DNA of 64,000 bases, from contig OZ024723.1 of assembly GCA_964016875.1 (NCBI GenBank), positions 11,995,343-12,059,342 on the forward strand, in the 5' to 3' direction. The DNA is from Fallopia convolvulus (lineage: Eukaryota; Streptophyta; Magnoliopsida; Caryophyllales; Polygonaceae). Made by a program: the position numbers and the translations under genes. Position 1 is the first letter of the stretch. The number at the start of each line of letters is the position of its first letter. The notes beneath the pieces are model-generated. The model saw only the letters and a list, made by a program, of their open reading frames with translations. It was not told where the DNA came from and did not search any database. This document shows, one piece after another, positions 30,311 through 40,639 of the stretch.

Positions 30311-31732
30311 TGATGTTCGTGTTTTTGGTCTAGTTTTAGGTGTCTTTCTTAGGTTGTTTAGTTTAGTTTTAGTAAGTTTTAGAGTTAGTTTTGTGTGTTT
30401 TTGGATAAGTTTGCATATTTTGTGAAAAGTATGGAACCTACTCCGTTTTGTATCTTTTTGTAGGTTTTTAGAGCGGAAAGGAGCATTTTCGAGTTAAGCT
30501 GAAGTGAAGTGTTGAGTGTGGAACGCATAGAAGAGGAGAAAGAAGAATGCCTTTTGAAGATCAAGTTGAAGTGCAAGTAAAGCCATGGAAAGAAGTTCAA
30601 AAGAGTCAAAACAGAGAGTTCATTAACGACATGTGAGGGTCGTTACCGAGCTGTAAATCGGAGTTTTTTGTTAAGGGATTCAGCAAGTGTCTACCGACCT
30701 TGTGCAGGTCGTTACCGAGCTATAAATCGGAGTTTTTTTGTTAAGGGATAGAGCGCAGCCGACTCTCGGGATTTATATCTTTTAACTTGTAATCTTTTTA
30801 GTTTCGTAAGTTTTTATCTTTTAGATCTTTTATTAGATAGCCTTCTTAGTATAAATACCCTTGTTCTAGCTTAGACAAAGGGGGGTTCCACGTAGTTTTC
30901 TTAGGAGAGAAGTCGAGAGAGAATTCGGGTTGGATTTCCGATCTAGAGAGAGGGAGAAGTTCGAGTTCAGTGATCGGTTTCTTAGCGTTGTTCTTTGTTT
31001 TCGAATTCCACAAGTATTTGTAAGACGATATTTCTTTCAATTTCAAGTAAGTTTTGCTTTTCAATGTTTTCTTTGAATAAAGTTGTTTACTTTGATTCAA
31101 TGAAGAGTGAGTAGTTTTCTTTTCTAGGGTCGGGGTTGAAACCCGACATAGTTGTGCATGGTTGAATGAATATGTTGAGTTTTTGATTGCCTTCTATCTT
31201 TTGAATTGCTTGTTGTGCTTATGCGTAGACGAGAGTCGAAGTAATTTGAGTTTGTGGCTTGATCGAAAGAGAAAGTTGTGAACTTGAATGTTGATATTGT
31301 TCGATAACGAAAGCTTCGAGCTTTGGATTCAAAACAAGTAATAAAGTGAATTAATTTATGAAAGTTGATTGATTTGCTTGTTTAGTTAACGAAAGTTGAT
31401 AGATTTATCTTCAAAGGCATGATCTTTATCTTCATATGAGTTTATATGCATAGCTATGTTTTGGTAACCCTTGTCCTAGAGCTTTTTATCCTTTGATTAT
31501 CTTCCGTTTTACTTTCGATTTCACTCGTTACCGAGGCACTTTGGATCGGTACCGAGCCTTCACTTGCATCGTTATATTTGTTCTGTTTCAGTAGAATTCC
31601 AGGATCGTTAACGACCTTGTCGGTCGTTAACGAGGTTTGTCATAGCTGTTTTCTCCTGTTTTTGTTTTGTTTTCTTTTTTTTATAGTTTGGTAAACAGAC
31701 AGCCTTGCTTCCTGTGGACAATCCTGACTTCG
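30311..31732 (+). repeat. Athila-like 3' LTR, truncated
   Basis: Matches the 5' LTR from TGATGTTCG to GACTTCG, then is cut. Inside, the GTCGTTACCGAGCT block with its downstream AAATCGGAG is present twice (about 30640 and 30709), a local duplication absent from the 5' LTR. The last ~85 bp of the LTR are missing. Confidence 0.88.
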
Positions 31733-31965
31733 AAGAGATTAAGAATCTCAAAGTTCAGATTCTTAAAATGTTTCTTCCCTATAGATGGGGTCTTATGTGG
31801 TTATTTAATAGGCTATTGTTTGACTACAAATTTATTTCCTGATCAGGAAATAAATTTGTAGTCAAGACCCCGATTATTTAATCACATTAGGCAGAGATTC
31901 TTAATCTCTACCTAATGTGGTTATTGAAAATGATTAGGAAATAAATCCTGACATTCTTCAAGAAC
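31733..31965. repeat. Cluster of short palindromes at LTR/copia junction
   Basis: Contains a perfect 46-bp palindrome (31820-31865, centre TGATCA) and an imperfect 33-bp one (31885-31917, 14 of 15 arm bases paired). The outer part of the first, CTTGACTACAAATTT, matches the Athila-like LTR near 22720 in inverted orientation; AGGAAATAAATCCTGA belongs to the copia family and recurs inverted near 36390. It looks like a repair or template-switch junction. Confidence 0.75.
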
Positions 31966-32710
31966 CAGTTCAAGTTTTGGACAACAATGAAGTTCCTCCC
32001 ATAGAGCAAATTCAACAACCTCAAGAAGTGCAATTAAGGAGGTCTAGTAGAGAGAGAAGATATGCAATTCCGGATGACTACATTGTGTATCTTGTAGAAC
32101 AAGAGGATCCTATGGGCGTGATTCCAGATTGGATCATTGAAAAGCACCAAAACGGGTTATGCGGTATTTGCAGATAACAAAGGACTTCATGCTAACTTAC
32201 AGGAAATCGGACAGTTTGGAGATCGTTGGATATTCTGATTTCGATTTCGCAGGATGCCCTGACAGTAGATGATCCACTTCAGGCTATGTTTTTGTGTTAG
32301 CTGGAGGAGCTATATCTTGGAAAAGTGTCAAACAGACGCTTGCAGCTACCTCAACCATGGTTGCAGAATTCATGGCTTGCTTTGAGGCGTCCATTCATGG
32401 TGTATGGATGCGTAATTTTGTCACCGGGTTGCGTGTGGTCAATGGTATTGAAAGACCGTTGATGTTATATTGTGACAATAAGTCAGCAGTTTTGTTCTCC
32501 AACAACAACAGAAGCTCTGTGAAGGAGAAACACATTGACATCAAGTTTTTGTCATTGAAGGAAAAAGTTCAGAATGGTCAAATTTCCATAGAACATATCA
32601 GGACGGACTCAATGCTAGCTGATCCGTTGACCAAGGGATTGCCTCCTAAGGTCTTTCATGAGCACACTGCTCATATGGGTGTTGGCATCTTTAGTAGTAC
32701 CTTGGTCTAG
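31966..32710 (+). pseudogene. Copia remnant: pol linker fused to RNase H
   Basis: The linker between integrase and reverse transcriptase (QLRRSSRERRYAIPDDYIVY, 32023-32082) is joined at about 32152 to RNase H, so reverse transcriptase is deleted. RNase H has ISWKSVKQTLAATSTMVAEF, LYCDNKSAVLFSNN and HIDIKFLSLKEKVQNGQ, and ends ADPLTKGLPPKVFHEH at 32710. The LTR follows 400 bp later. Confidence 0.82.
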
Positions 32711-33108
32711 TGGGAGTTTCTATGGATTTTCTAAGTTAAGTTTATGCATAATATGCATGTTATGATTTTTATTCATAATGTATTTCTGAACTTATTTATG
32801 AAGTTTTGGGTTGATCTCCAAATAAAGTAAGACTAGTTGGAAATAGACATGTTTTATGGAATAACATTGCATGTAACTTCCATGCCACTCATCCATACTT
32901 GATCTATGTCATTGAATATAGTAGTACGGTTACACGGAAGGTTTAGTTATGATATTGGTTAACGAATGCCGACGTGATCTCATATTATTATACGAGATGG
33001 ACCAGATTGATATAAAGGAGAAGTCTGTAAGTTTAGCCAAGACGTGTACACATAAAGAACTTTGGGTAATATAATTGTTTTTGGTCAAATGTAGCCCAAG
33101 TGGGAGAT
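32711..33108 (+). other. Copia 3' untranslated region
   Basis: Non-coding sequence between RNase H and LTR. Ends CCAAGTGGGAGAT, the polypurine tract. Copies of parts lie inverted at 34270-34668 and in the same orientation at 36171-36340. Confidence 0.75.
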
Positions 33109-33558
33109 TGTAAAATTATTTTAATCTTATTTTGTGGGCTTACATATTATATACAATTATATTAAATGGCTAAATAATTAATGGGTTTAATTAAGTGATT
33201 CGATTTATGTAAAAGGACCCTTGGATTTCTTATTAATGGTATGGGCCCAATGGGTGGATACCGGATTTGGCCCAATAGGCTTAATGGGATCCTGTTTGGC
33301 CAAATAAATAGAGACTAGGTTATAGTCCCCAATACGCCAATTCATTCAGTGCCTTTTTACGTAACTCTTCCCATCAGAGATAAGGCAAAAAAACCCTAGA
33401 CTTGACTAAGGAAGAACACGTACCTGCGGCTACCATTAGCTATCGTTTGAGATTCCGCAACAAGTTCTATCGCTACCATGGATTCAGGTATGTAACTGGA
33501 GTTCTTAATATCTTAGTATGATCGATCCCGGCTTCTCATGAGGATTAAAATCCTAACA
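33109..33558 (+). repeat. Copia LTR, plus orientation
   Basis: 450 bp, starts TGTAAAATTATT after the polypurine tract, ends CCTAACA. A truncated AGAGCTTTC follows where a primer-binding site would be expected. Confidence 0.85.
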
Positions 33559-33820
33559 AGAGCTTTCAATTGGATTTCATACATGGTAATATATAAAAAC
33601 CCAATTAAACACATGAATTAAACACATTCAGATCAAAAAACTGGAATCGGCTCATAGATCAAAAATCGGGACAAACGGACTGAATTAATTCATGTGCTGA
33701 CACCAAAAGTAATTTCAATCGAAGACATATATGCAATTGAAGTAAATACCGTCAAAATTAACCCTATGGATGATAAATCCAGATCTAGTAACTTAATATG
33801 ATCAGGGCTCTGATACCACT
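33559..33820 (-). other. Copia leader with primer-binding site between opposed LTRs
   Basis: 262-bp spacer of the large inverted repeat. On the minus strand it begins with primer-binding site TGGTATCAGAGC (33807-33818), two bases from the minus-strand LTR, and continues as a leader that runs into the plus-strand LTR end. Confidence 0.75.
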
Positions 33821-34269
33821 TGTTAGGATTTTAATCCTCATGAGAAGCCAGGATGGATCATACTAAGATATTAAGAACTCTAGTTACATACCTAAATCCA
33901 TGGTAGCGATCGAACTTGTTGCGGAATCTCAAACGATAGCTAATGGTAGCCGCAGGTACGTAGTCTTCCTCAGCCAAGTCTAGGGTTTTTTGCCTTATCT
34001 CTGATGGGAAGAGTTACGTAAAAAGGCACTGAATGAATTGGCGTATTGGGGACTATAACCTAGTCTCTATTTATTTGGCCAAACAGGATCTCATTAAGCC
34101 TATTGGGCCAAATCCGGTATCCACCTATTGGGCTCATACCATTAATAAGAAATCCAAGGGTCCTTTTACATAAATCGAATCACTTAATTAAACCCATTAA
34201 TTATTTAGCCCTTTAATATAATTGTATATATTATGTAATCCCACAAAATAAGATTAAAATAATCTTACA
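33821..34269 (-). repeat. Copia LTR, minus orientation
   Basis: 449 bp, the inverted partner of 33109-33558. Has polypurine-tract sequence on its right and a primer-binding site on its left, so it serves as 3' LTR of one unit and 5' LTR of the leader. Confidence 0.85.
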
Positions 34270-34668
34270 CTCTCCCACTTGGGCTACATATGACCAAAAA
34301 CAATTATATTACCCAAAGTTCTTTATGTGTACACGTCTTGGCTAAACTTACAGACTTCTCCTTTATATCAATCTGGTCCATCCTGTATAATAATATGAGA
34401 TCACGGAGGCATTCGTTAACCAATATCATAACTAAACCTTCCGTGTTCACCATACTACTATATTCAATGACATAGATCAAGTATGGATGAGTGGCATGGA
34501 AATTACATGCAACGTGATTCCATAAAACATGTCTATTTCCAACTAGTCCTATTTTATTTGGAGATCAACCCAAAACTTCATAAATAAGTTCAGAAATACA
34601 TTATGAATAAAAATAATAACATCCATATTATGCATAAACTTAACTTAGATAATGCATAGAAACTCCCA

Positions 34669-36170
34669 CTAGACCAAGGTACTAAAAAAGATGCCAACAC
34701 CCATATGAGCAGTGTGCTCATGAAAGACCTTAGGAGGCAATCCCTTGGTCAACGGATCAGCTAGCATTGAGTCCGTCCTGATATGTTCTATGGAAATTTG
34801 ACCATTCTGAACTTTTTCCTTCAATGACAAAAACTTGATGTCAATGTGTTTCTCCTTCATAGAGCTTCTGTTGTTGTTGGAGAACAAAACTGCTGACTTA
34901 TTGTCACAATATAACTTCAACCGTCTTTCAATACCATTGACCAAACGCAGCCCGGTGACAAAATTACGCAGCCATACACCATGAATGGATGCCTCAAAGC
35001 AAGCCATGAATTCTGCAACCATGGTTGAGGTAGCTACAAGCGTCTGTTTGACACTTTTCCAAGATATAGCTCCTCCAGCTAACACAAAAACATAGCCTGA
35101 AGTGCATCGTCTACTGTCAGGGCATCCTGCGAAATTGGAATCAGAATATCCAACGATCTCGAAACTGTCCGATTTCCTGTAAGTTAGCATGAAGTCCTTT
35201 GTTCTCTACAAATACCGCATAACCCGTTTTGCTGCTTTCGAATGATCCAATCCAGGGTTACTTAAGTATCTGCCCAAAAGTCCCACCACAAATGCTATAT
35301 CGGGACGAGTACAAACTTGAGCATACATCAGACTTCCTATCACAGAGGAATAAGGAATCTCTTGCATCTCCTTTATTTCAAGGTCAGTTTTGGGGCACTG
35401 CTTGGGACTAAACTGGTCTCCCTTAGTTATAGGTGTATCTGTCGATGCACAACCTTTCATACTGAATCTGCTTAGTACCTTTTCGATATAGCTCTTTTGT
35501 GACAACCCAAGAATACCTTGAGAACGATCTCGCAGTATCTTTATACCTAAAACAAAAGAGGCATCCCCAAGATCCTTCATCTCAAAATTTCTAGTGAGAA
35601 AACTCTTGGTTTCATGCAATAAGTCTATATCGTTACAAGCCAGAAGTATGTCATCGACATATAACACCAGAAAAATGATTTTGCTCCCACTGAATTTGTG
35701 ATAGACACAATCTTCAACCTTATTTACCTCAAAACCAGATGAGGTAATCACTTGATGAAATTTATGATTCCACTATCTTGAAGCCTATTTAAGACCATAG
35801 ATGGATTTTTTTAACTTGCAAACCATAGATTGCGAATCTTTGGACTCCAAATTTTCTGGTTGCACCATATAAATCGTTTCATCAATGTCTTCATTAAGAA
35901 ACGTTGTCTTTACATCCATCTGACGCAACTCTAAATCAAAATGAGCTACAAGTGTCATTATTGTTCTGAAAGAATCCTTAGACGAGACTGGAGAAAAGGT
36001 CTCCTTAAAATCAATACCTTCCTTCTGAGTGAATCCTTTCGCGACTAAACGAGCCTTATATCTTTCGATGTTGCCTTTAGAATCCCTTTTGGTCTTAAAT
36101 ATTCATTTGCAACCAATGGGTCTCACACCTTTTGGCAACTCGACAAGATCCCAAACGTCATTGTCTTTTA
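34669..36170 (-). pseudogene. Copia reverse transcriptase and RNase H
   Basis: From about 36170 downwards: RYKARLVAKGFTQKEGIDF near 36050, RQMDVKTTFLNEDIDETIYM near 35900, then catalytic YVDDILLACND near 35645, LSQKSYIEKVL and RPDIAFVVGLLGRYLSNP. RNase H follows from 35190 (GYSDSNFAGCPDSRR, DNKSAVLF, ending ADPLTKGLPPKVF). Stops near 35770-35790 and a break at 35200 inactivate it. Integrase and gag are absent; it joins a plus-orientation 3' UTR copy at 36171. Confidence 0.85.
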
Positions 36171-36345
36171 TGGATTTTCTAAGTTAAGTTTATGCATAAT
36201 ATGTATGTTATAATTTTTATTCATAATGTATTTTTTAACTTATTTATGAAGTTTCGGGTTGATCTCCAAATAAAGTAGGACTGGTTGGAAATAGACATGT
36301 TTTATGGAATCACATTGCATGTAATTTCCATGTCACTCATCCAAT
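36171..36345 (+). repeat. Third copy of copia 3' UTR segment
   Basis: Matches 32729-32905 in the same orientation (GGATTTTCTAAGTTAAGTTT start). It abuts reverse transcriptase of the opposite strand, so a rearrangement breakpoint lies at 36170/36171. Confidence 0.8.
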
Positions 36346-36515
36346 CTCAAAGTTGAGATTCTTAATCAGGATTTATTTCCTGATCATTTTCAATAACCAC
36401 ATCCATCTATGTTAACTTTAATCACCTTATTTTCTTTATTTTCCCTTTTCTTTATGTGTTAACCAATGAGAACCTTATATCGTTTTAAGTAAAACATACT
36501 TTCTTTAATACTCAA
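36346..36515. other. Junction sequence
   Basis: AATCTCAAAGTTGAGATT and TCAGGATTTATTTCCTGA (36370-36390 region) are short palindromic words, and TTTTCAATAACCACAT matches 31915-31935 inverted. The rest is unassigned. Confidence 0.5.
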
Positions 36516-36902
36516 CGGCTCTGATACCATGTCAAAGTTCGGCGGGCCACAATACGAATGGAGGGGGAGACCGTGCCAGCACACATGCACGACAGGCCCA
36601 TCACATAAGCCCATGGGGTTCCATCCTAAAACCAATTGGTGATAGGAGGAGTAACCCAAGGGTATATATTTAGGATAATTTCACTTTAGATTTCCAATGT
36701 GGGATTTCTTTCTTCCACACGCCCCCTCAAGTGGTAACTAGCCTGGCCCAGTTAGCACTTGACAAGTTAATGACCTTAGAGCCGACGGATCGTCAACGAG
36801 CCCAAACACCTAGCCCAAATCGCTAGCTCAATATCACGGGTGGGGAACATACTTGCCCGACCCAAACAACCAGGGACCCAAGATCAAACCGCTCTAATAC
36901 CA
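36516..36902 (-). mobile_element. TRIM element, partial, with shared LTR
   Basis: A 190-bp LTR (36530-36719, minus strand from TGTGGAAGAAAG to TTTGACA) has a primer-binding site on one side (minus TGGTATCAGAGCCG, 36516-36529) and a polypurine tract on the other (minus CCACTTGAGGGGGCG, 36720-36734). A 183-bp internal region leads to a second primer-binding site (minus TGGTATTAGAGCGG, about 36889-36902). No protein is coded. The outer 5' LTR is replaced by copia sequence after TGT at 36903. Confidence 0.72.
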
Positions 36903-37790
36903 TGTAACTTGACTAAAATCATAACAACTTTATTATGCATAAATCAAACATAGAATATCCACACAAACTCTCACTAAACCAAAGTACCATAAGAATGCCA
37001 ACACTTAAGGAGCAGAATGCTCATGAAAGACTTTAGGAGGCAATCCTTGGTGAACGGATCCGATATCTTGGAGTTTGTCCTTATGTATTCTATAAAATAC
37101 TTGACCATCCTGAACTTCTTCCTTCATTAAAAAAAATCTAATGTTAATGTGTTTCTTCATTAAACAACTCTTGTTGTTGTTGGAGAAAAATATTGTAGTT
37201 TGTCACACAAAAGCTGTAATGGGCTCTCAATGTAATTGAATGTACCCTAGTGACAAAACTATGCAACTATAGTAGAAGCAGCTATAAGTGTTTGATTCAC
37301 ACTCTTCCAAAATATAGCTCTTCTAGCCAAAATAAAACCATAGTCTCAATGAAATCAATGCTAAAATACCCAATGATCTCCAAGCCTTTTGATTTCCTTT
37401 ATATGAGAATAATTCATTCATTCTCTATAAAAAAACTACATGACCCCCTTTATGGTTTCTTTCCAACGAGGTCCATTTAGTACCTGCTAAATATTATAGT
37501 TCAATACACCATATCCAGATTTGTGTCTACTAAATAAATAAAAAATTCAACTTCTCACTAATCAATGTAGAGAGACTCAACAATCTTTTGAAGCTCAAAA
37601 TTCTTTTAGGGCATCAAGACTGAATTTGTCACCTTTAGTGATATATGTACCTTATTGTGGACTTCCTTTCATGTCAAATCTACTTAATACTTTAACGATA
37701 TAGCTCTTTTGTGATACTAAACGGCATCTTAAAAAACATACTCTCTTTAGGTAAATGATCCATTTTGAAACTTTTCAACTTTCGCTTCAT
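36903..37790 (-). pseudogene. Heavily decayed copia RNase H and reverse transcriptase
   Basis: Same family as 34669-36170. On the plus strand, words such as GCTCATGAAAGACTTTAGGAGG and AATGTTAATGTGTTTCTTC match that region (polypurine end to RNase H at about 36950-37300, reverse transcriptase C-terminus to about 37780). Riddled with stops and indels, so older than its neighbour. Confidence 0.7.
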
Positions 37791-37939
37791 TGTTATCAAT
37801 GTTTGATTATTGCGTTGAGAGTACCACTTACAATTGATATTTTGGTGCAAACACTAGATGTCAAGTTGTGCTAGGTATCTTGTATGAAATTTATTTTCTA
37901 TGATTATTAATTGCATGTTTTTTCTTATCTCTGTGTATA

Positions 37940-38400
37940 GTTTCAGCAAATGCAAATAATGTTTCTGCTCAAGTTAGTTACATTCCTATGCTCAATGGGA
38001 CAAACTTTAAGGTCTGGAAAGAGAAAGTGGAAATCGTTCTCGGATGTATGGATTTAGACCTTGCACTAAGGACTGAGCGACCCGCATTGGCTGAGGATCA
38101 TTCCAATGAAGCGAAAGTTGAAAGGTGGAATCGCTCTAACCGCATGAGTCTAATGATTATGAAGCACTCCATTCCGGAAGCGTTTCGGGGCTCTATTTCT
38201 AAGAGCACTAATGCTAAGGAATCCCTTGAGGCAATTCAGCAATATTTTGCCAAGAATGAGAAAGCAGAAGCAAGCAATCATTTAGCTGCTCTGATTTCTA
38301 TAAGGTACAAGGGTAAAGGAAGCATAAGGGAGTACATCATGGAGATGTCAAATCTTGTTGGAAAACTAAAGGCACTAAAGTTAGAGGAGCATTCCACCTG
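37940..38400 (+). pseudogene. Copia gag N-terminal part
   Basis: The frame from 37988 reads MLNGTNFKVWKEKVEIVLG, then ALAEDHSNEAKVERWNRSNR, MKHSIPEAFRGSI and YFAKNEKAEASNHLAALISI, typical copia capsid (UBN2-type). TTTCAGCAAATGC just upstream is preceded by an intron-like T-rich tract ending in TAG. Near 38400 (after LEEHSTWS) the sequence switches to minus-strand gypsy integrase, so gag is truncated. Confidence 0.78.
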
Positions 38401-38600
38401 GTCTTTGGTGATCTATTTTTACTTGTTGGTATACCTAGCACTTTGCCACAAATCTCGTTACATCAGGCTTCATTCCATCCCACCAATAATATTGTCTCAA
38501 GTCTTTGTACATCCTACTAGCTCCTGGGTGGAATGAATAAGGAGTGGTGTGAGCCTCTTGTAATATCTTCTACCTCAACTCCTCATCTCAATATACAATA
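38400..38600 (-). pseudogene. Gypsy integrase zinc-finger fragment
   Basis: Minus strand reads EAHTTPYSFHPGASRMYKDL and YYWWDGMKPDVTRFVAKC, then VYQQVKIDHQ, the HHCC region of gypsy integrase. It is cut within the next few residues by the junction with copia gag. Confidence 0.75.
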
Positions 38601-38799
38601 ATTCGACCATGGAATCTCATTGTACCATCAATATTCTCTACAAAATAATGTAACTCTCCACACCTCACTCTTCATCTCAAATCCTGAATCATCTGACATG
38701 TCTCATGTTTCTGTCATACTTCCTCAAATAAGGTTGACTAACACTCAATACAACCTAGTCTACCCTGATAATGTTGAATCTTTACCTCAATCTCATACC

Positions 38800-40130
38800 T
38801 TATCAGCTCTCTCTATAAATCTGGTTGGGCAGTCAAGTGACCTAACATATGCTCTTGTGGCGTTTTTCTTCTAAGAGCATCAACAACTACATTTGCCTTT
38901 TCGGGATGATACAGAATATCTAGATCATAATCCTTTAGTAATTCTAGCCATCTCCATTGTCTCAAGTTCAATTCCCTTTGAGTAAAAATATACTTAAGTC
39001 TCTTATGGTCTGTCATAACCTTACATGTACTTCCATACAAGTAATGACACCATATCTTCAAAGGGTGAACCACGGTTGCCAACTCAAAATCATGTGTTTG
39101 TTAATTCAACTCATTTGGCTTCAGTTGTCTAGAGGCATATGCAATCACCTTGTCATTCTACATTAGTACACATCCTAGGCCTATCCTTAAAGCATCACTA
39201 TAAATCCCAAAGCCTTCATTCCCTTAAGAAAAGCAAGTATAGGAGCCGAAGTCAACTTCTCCTTCAACTCATCAAAGCCCCTTTGACAAGCATCACTCCA
39301 TTCAAAATGAGTGGTCTTTTTCAACAGGTTGGTAAATGGTTGGGCTATTCACGAAAATCCTTTCACAAATCTCATGTAGTATCCAGCCAAACCTAAGAAA
39401 CTCCATACCTCCTTCACATTCCTCGGGGTTCCTAATCCTTCACAACCTCAATCTTTAAGGGATCTACCATGACTCCCTTAGCAAACACATATGACCTAGG
39501 AAAGTAACTTCTGGTAGCCAAAACTCACATTTGGACAGTTTAGCAAACAGTTGGTGTTGTCTTAAGACTCCCAAAACTAATCTAAGATGCTTTGCATTCT
39601 CCTATGTGCTTTGAGAATAAATCAGTATATCATCAATAAAGACAACCACAAATTTATCCAAATAGTCTATAAACACCTGGTTCATTAACTCCAGGAACAC
39701 CGCATGTGCATTAGTCAATCTGAATGGTACATATTAGTACAAACTCGTAGTGCCCATATCTTGTTTGGAAGGTCGTCTTGGGAATATCCCCTTCCCGAAT
39801 CCTCAATTGATGATATCCCGATCCTAAGTTCACCTTGGAAAATACAGTAGCCCCTTGCAACTGGTCTAACAAATCATCAATACGAGGCAAAAGGTACTTG
39901 TTCATAATAGTAACCCGGTTGAACTCCCGGTAATCAATGCATAAATGTAGGGAACCATCCTTCTTCCTCGTGAATAATATCGGAGCTCCCCACGGTGATG
40001 CACTTAGGCGCACATATCACTTCTCTAGTAGCTCCTCCAAATAAGCCTTTAACTCTTGCATCTCCATTGGAGCCATATGGTACGGAGTTTTTGAAATTGG
40101 TCTTGTTCCCGTCTCTAAGTCAATACTAAA
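38800..40130 (-). pseudogene. Gypsy reverse transcriptase and RNase H
   Basis: Reverse transcriptase reads SPWGAPILFTRKKDGSLHLC and IDYREFNRVTIMNKYLLPRI (40010-39870), KVNLGSGYHQLRI, and the catalytic FIDDILIYS near 39620. RNase H follows with FEWSDACQRGFDELKEKL near 39310 and ends VMTDHKRLKYIFTQRELNLR near 38950. Stops and shifts fall near 39600, 39475, 39370 and 39110. DLDILYHPEKANVVVDALRR closes RNase H. Confidence 0.82.
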
Positions 40131-40334
40131 GTCCACCTCTCGCTAAGGAGGCAGCCTTGGAAGCTCCTTCGGAAAAACATCCTCAAACTCACAAACTATT
40201 GGTATATCTTGAATACATGGTGCTTCTTTGTCCCCTTGTAGAACATAACACCAATAACCTACACACCCGTCATTAAGAAACTTAGTGGCTTTCACCATAC
40301 AAATCATTGATCCTGAACCCTCTTGCTCTAGTTT

Positions 40335-40607
40335 CTAACACACGTGTCTTGTCCCATCATTTGTAGTTACAATGACCGTACCCCTATGTGCATCAAGTAC
40401 CGCTTTATAACGCCTCATCCAGTCCATTCCCAAAATTACATCACCATCAAGGGACAATTGCATCACAGTGAAGTTTGCAAACCATTCCCTATCCCGAATC
40501 CTAATACGGCATTGAAGTATCTCTCGATTCCCTCTCACCTTACTGCCATCAGGTAGTCTTATGCTAGTCAGAGCATTTAAGGCATCAGGTCTCCTCATCT
40601 CAAACAC
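40335..40607 (-). pseudogene. Gypsy protease, C-terminal half
   Basis: 90-codon frame with SIRLPDGSKVRGNREILQCR and the C-terminal VILGMDWMRRYKAVLD motif of gypsy proteases. The catalytic D-S/T-G part upstream is not recognisable. Confidence 0.72.
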
Positions 40608-40639
40608 ACGAGGCTGGTTGTCCCCGGTGGTGCTAGGTC

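Larger units (their letters stand above)
21606..31632 (+). repeat. Dispersed phased palindromes CGTTAACG / CGGTACCG
   Basis: Octamers fitting C[GA][TGA]TA[AC]CG occur in sets whose centres are 19-21 bp apart. Pairs at 21606/21626, 22495/22516, 22575/22596, 25409/25429, 25512/25533, 26053/26073, 26828/26848, 26898/26918, 29519/29540, 29586/29606, 30621/30641, 30690/30710, 31526/31547 and 31606/31625 (start positions). Longer sets: 21675/21695/21716, 24473/24494/24515/24536 and 28127/28148/28169/28190/28211. Some members are degenerate. They lie in LTRs, spacers and coding frames alike. Confidence 0.85.
21296..31732 (+). mobile_element. Non-autonomous Athila-like gypsy element
   Basis: Two LTRs of about 1.47 kb, a tRNA-Asp-type primer-binding site, a gag-protease frame and a second long frame resembling ATHILA ORF-1 make this Athila-like. 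Reverse transcriptase, RNase H and integrase are missing: about 1.2 kb of untranslated DNA lies where they should be. The 3' LTR is cut at about 31732 by rearranged copia DNA, so the right target duplication is lost. The element is threaded with phased CGTTAACG-type palindromes. Confidence 0.85.
32152..35228. repeat. 1.4-kb inverted repeat of copia DNA
   Basis: Left arm 32152-33558 (1,407 bp) and right arm 33821-35228 (1,408 bp) are inverted copies holding RNase H, 3' UTR and LTR, separated by 262 bp. Differences are scattered point changes, for example LKLYC against LMLYC in RNase H. Confidence 0.85.
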
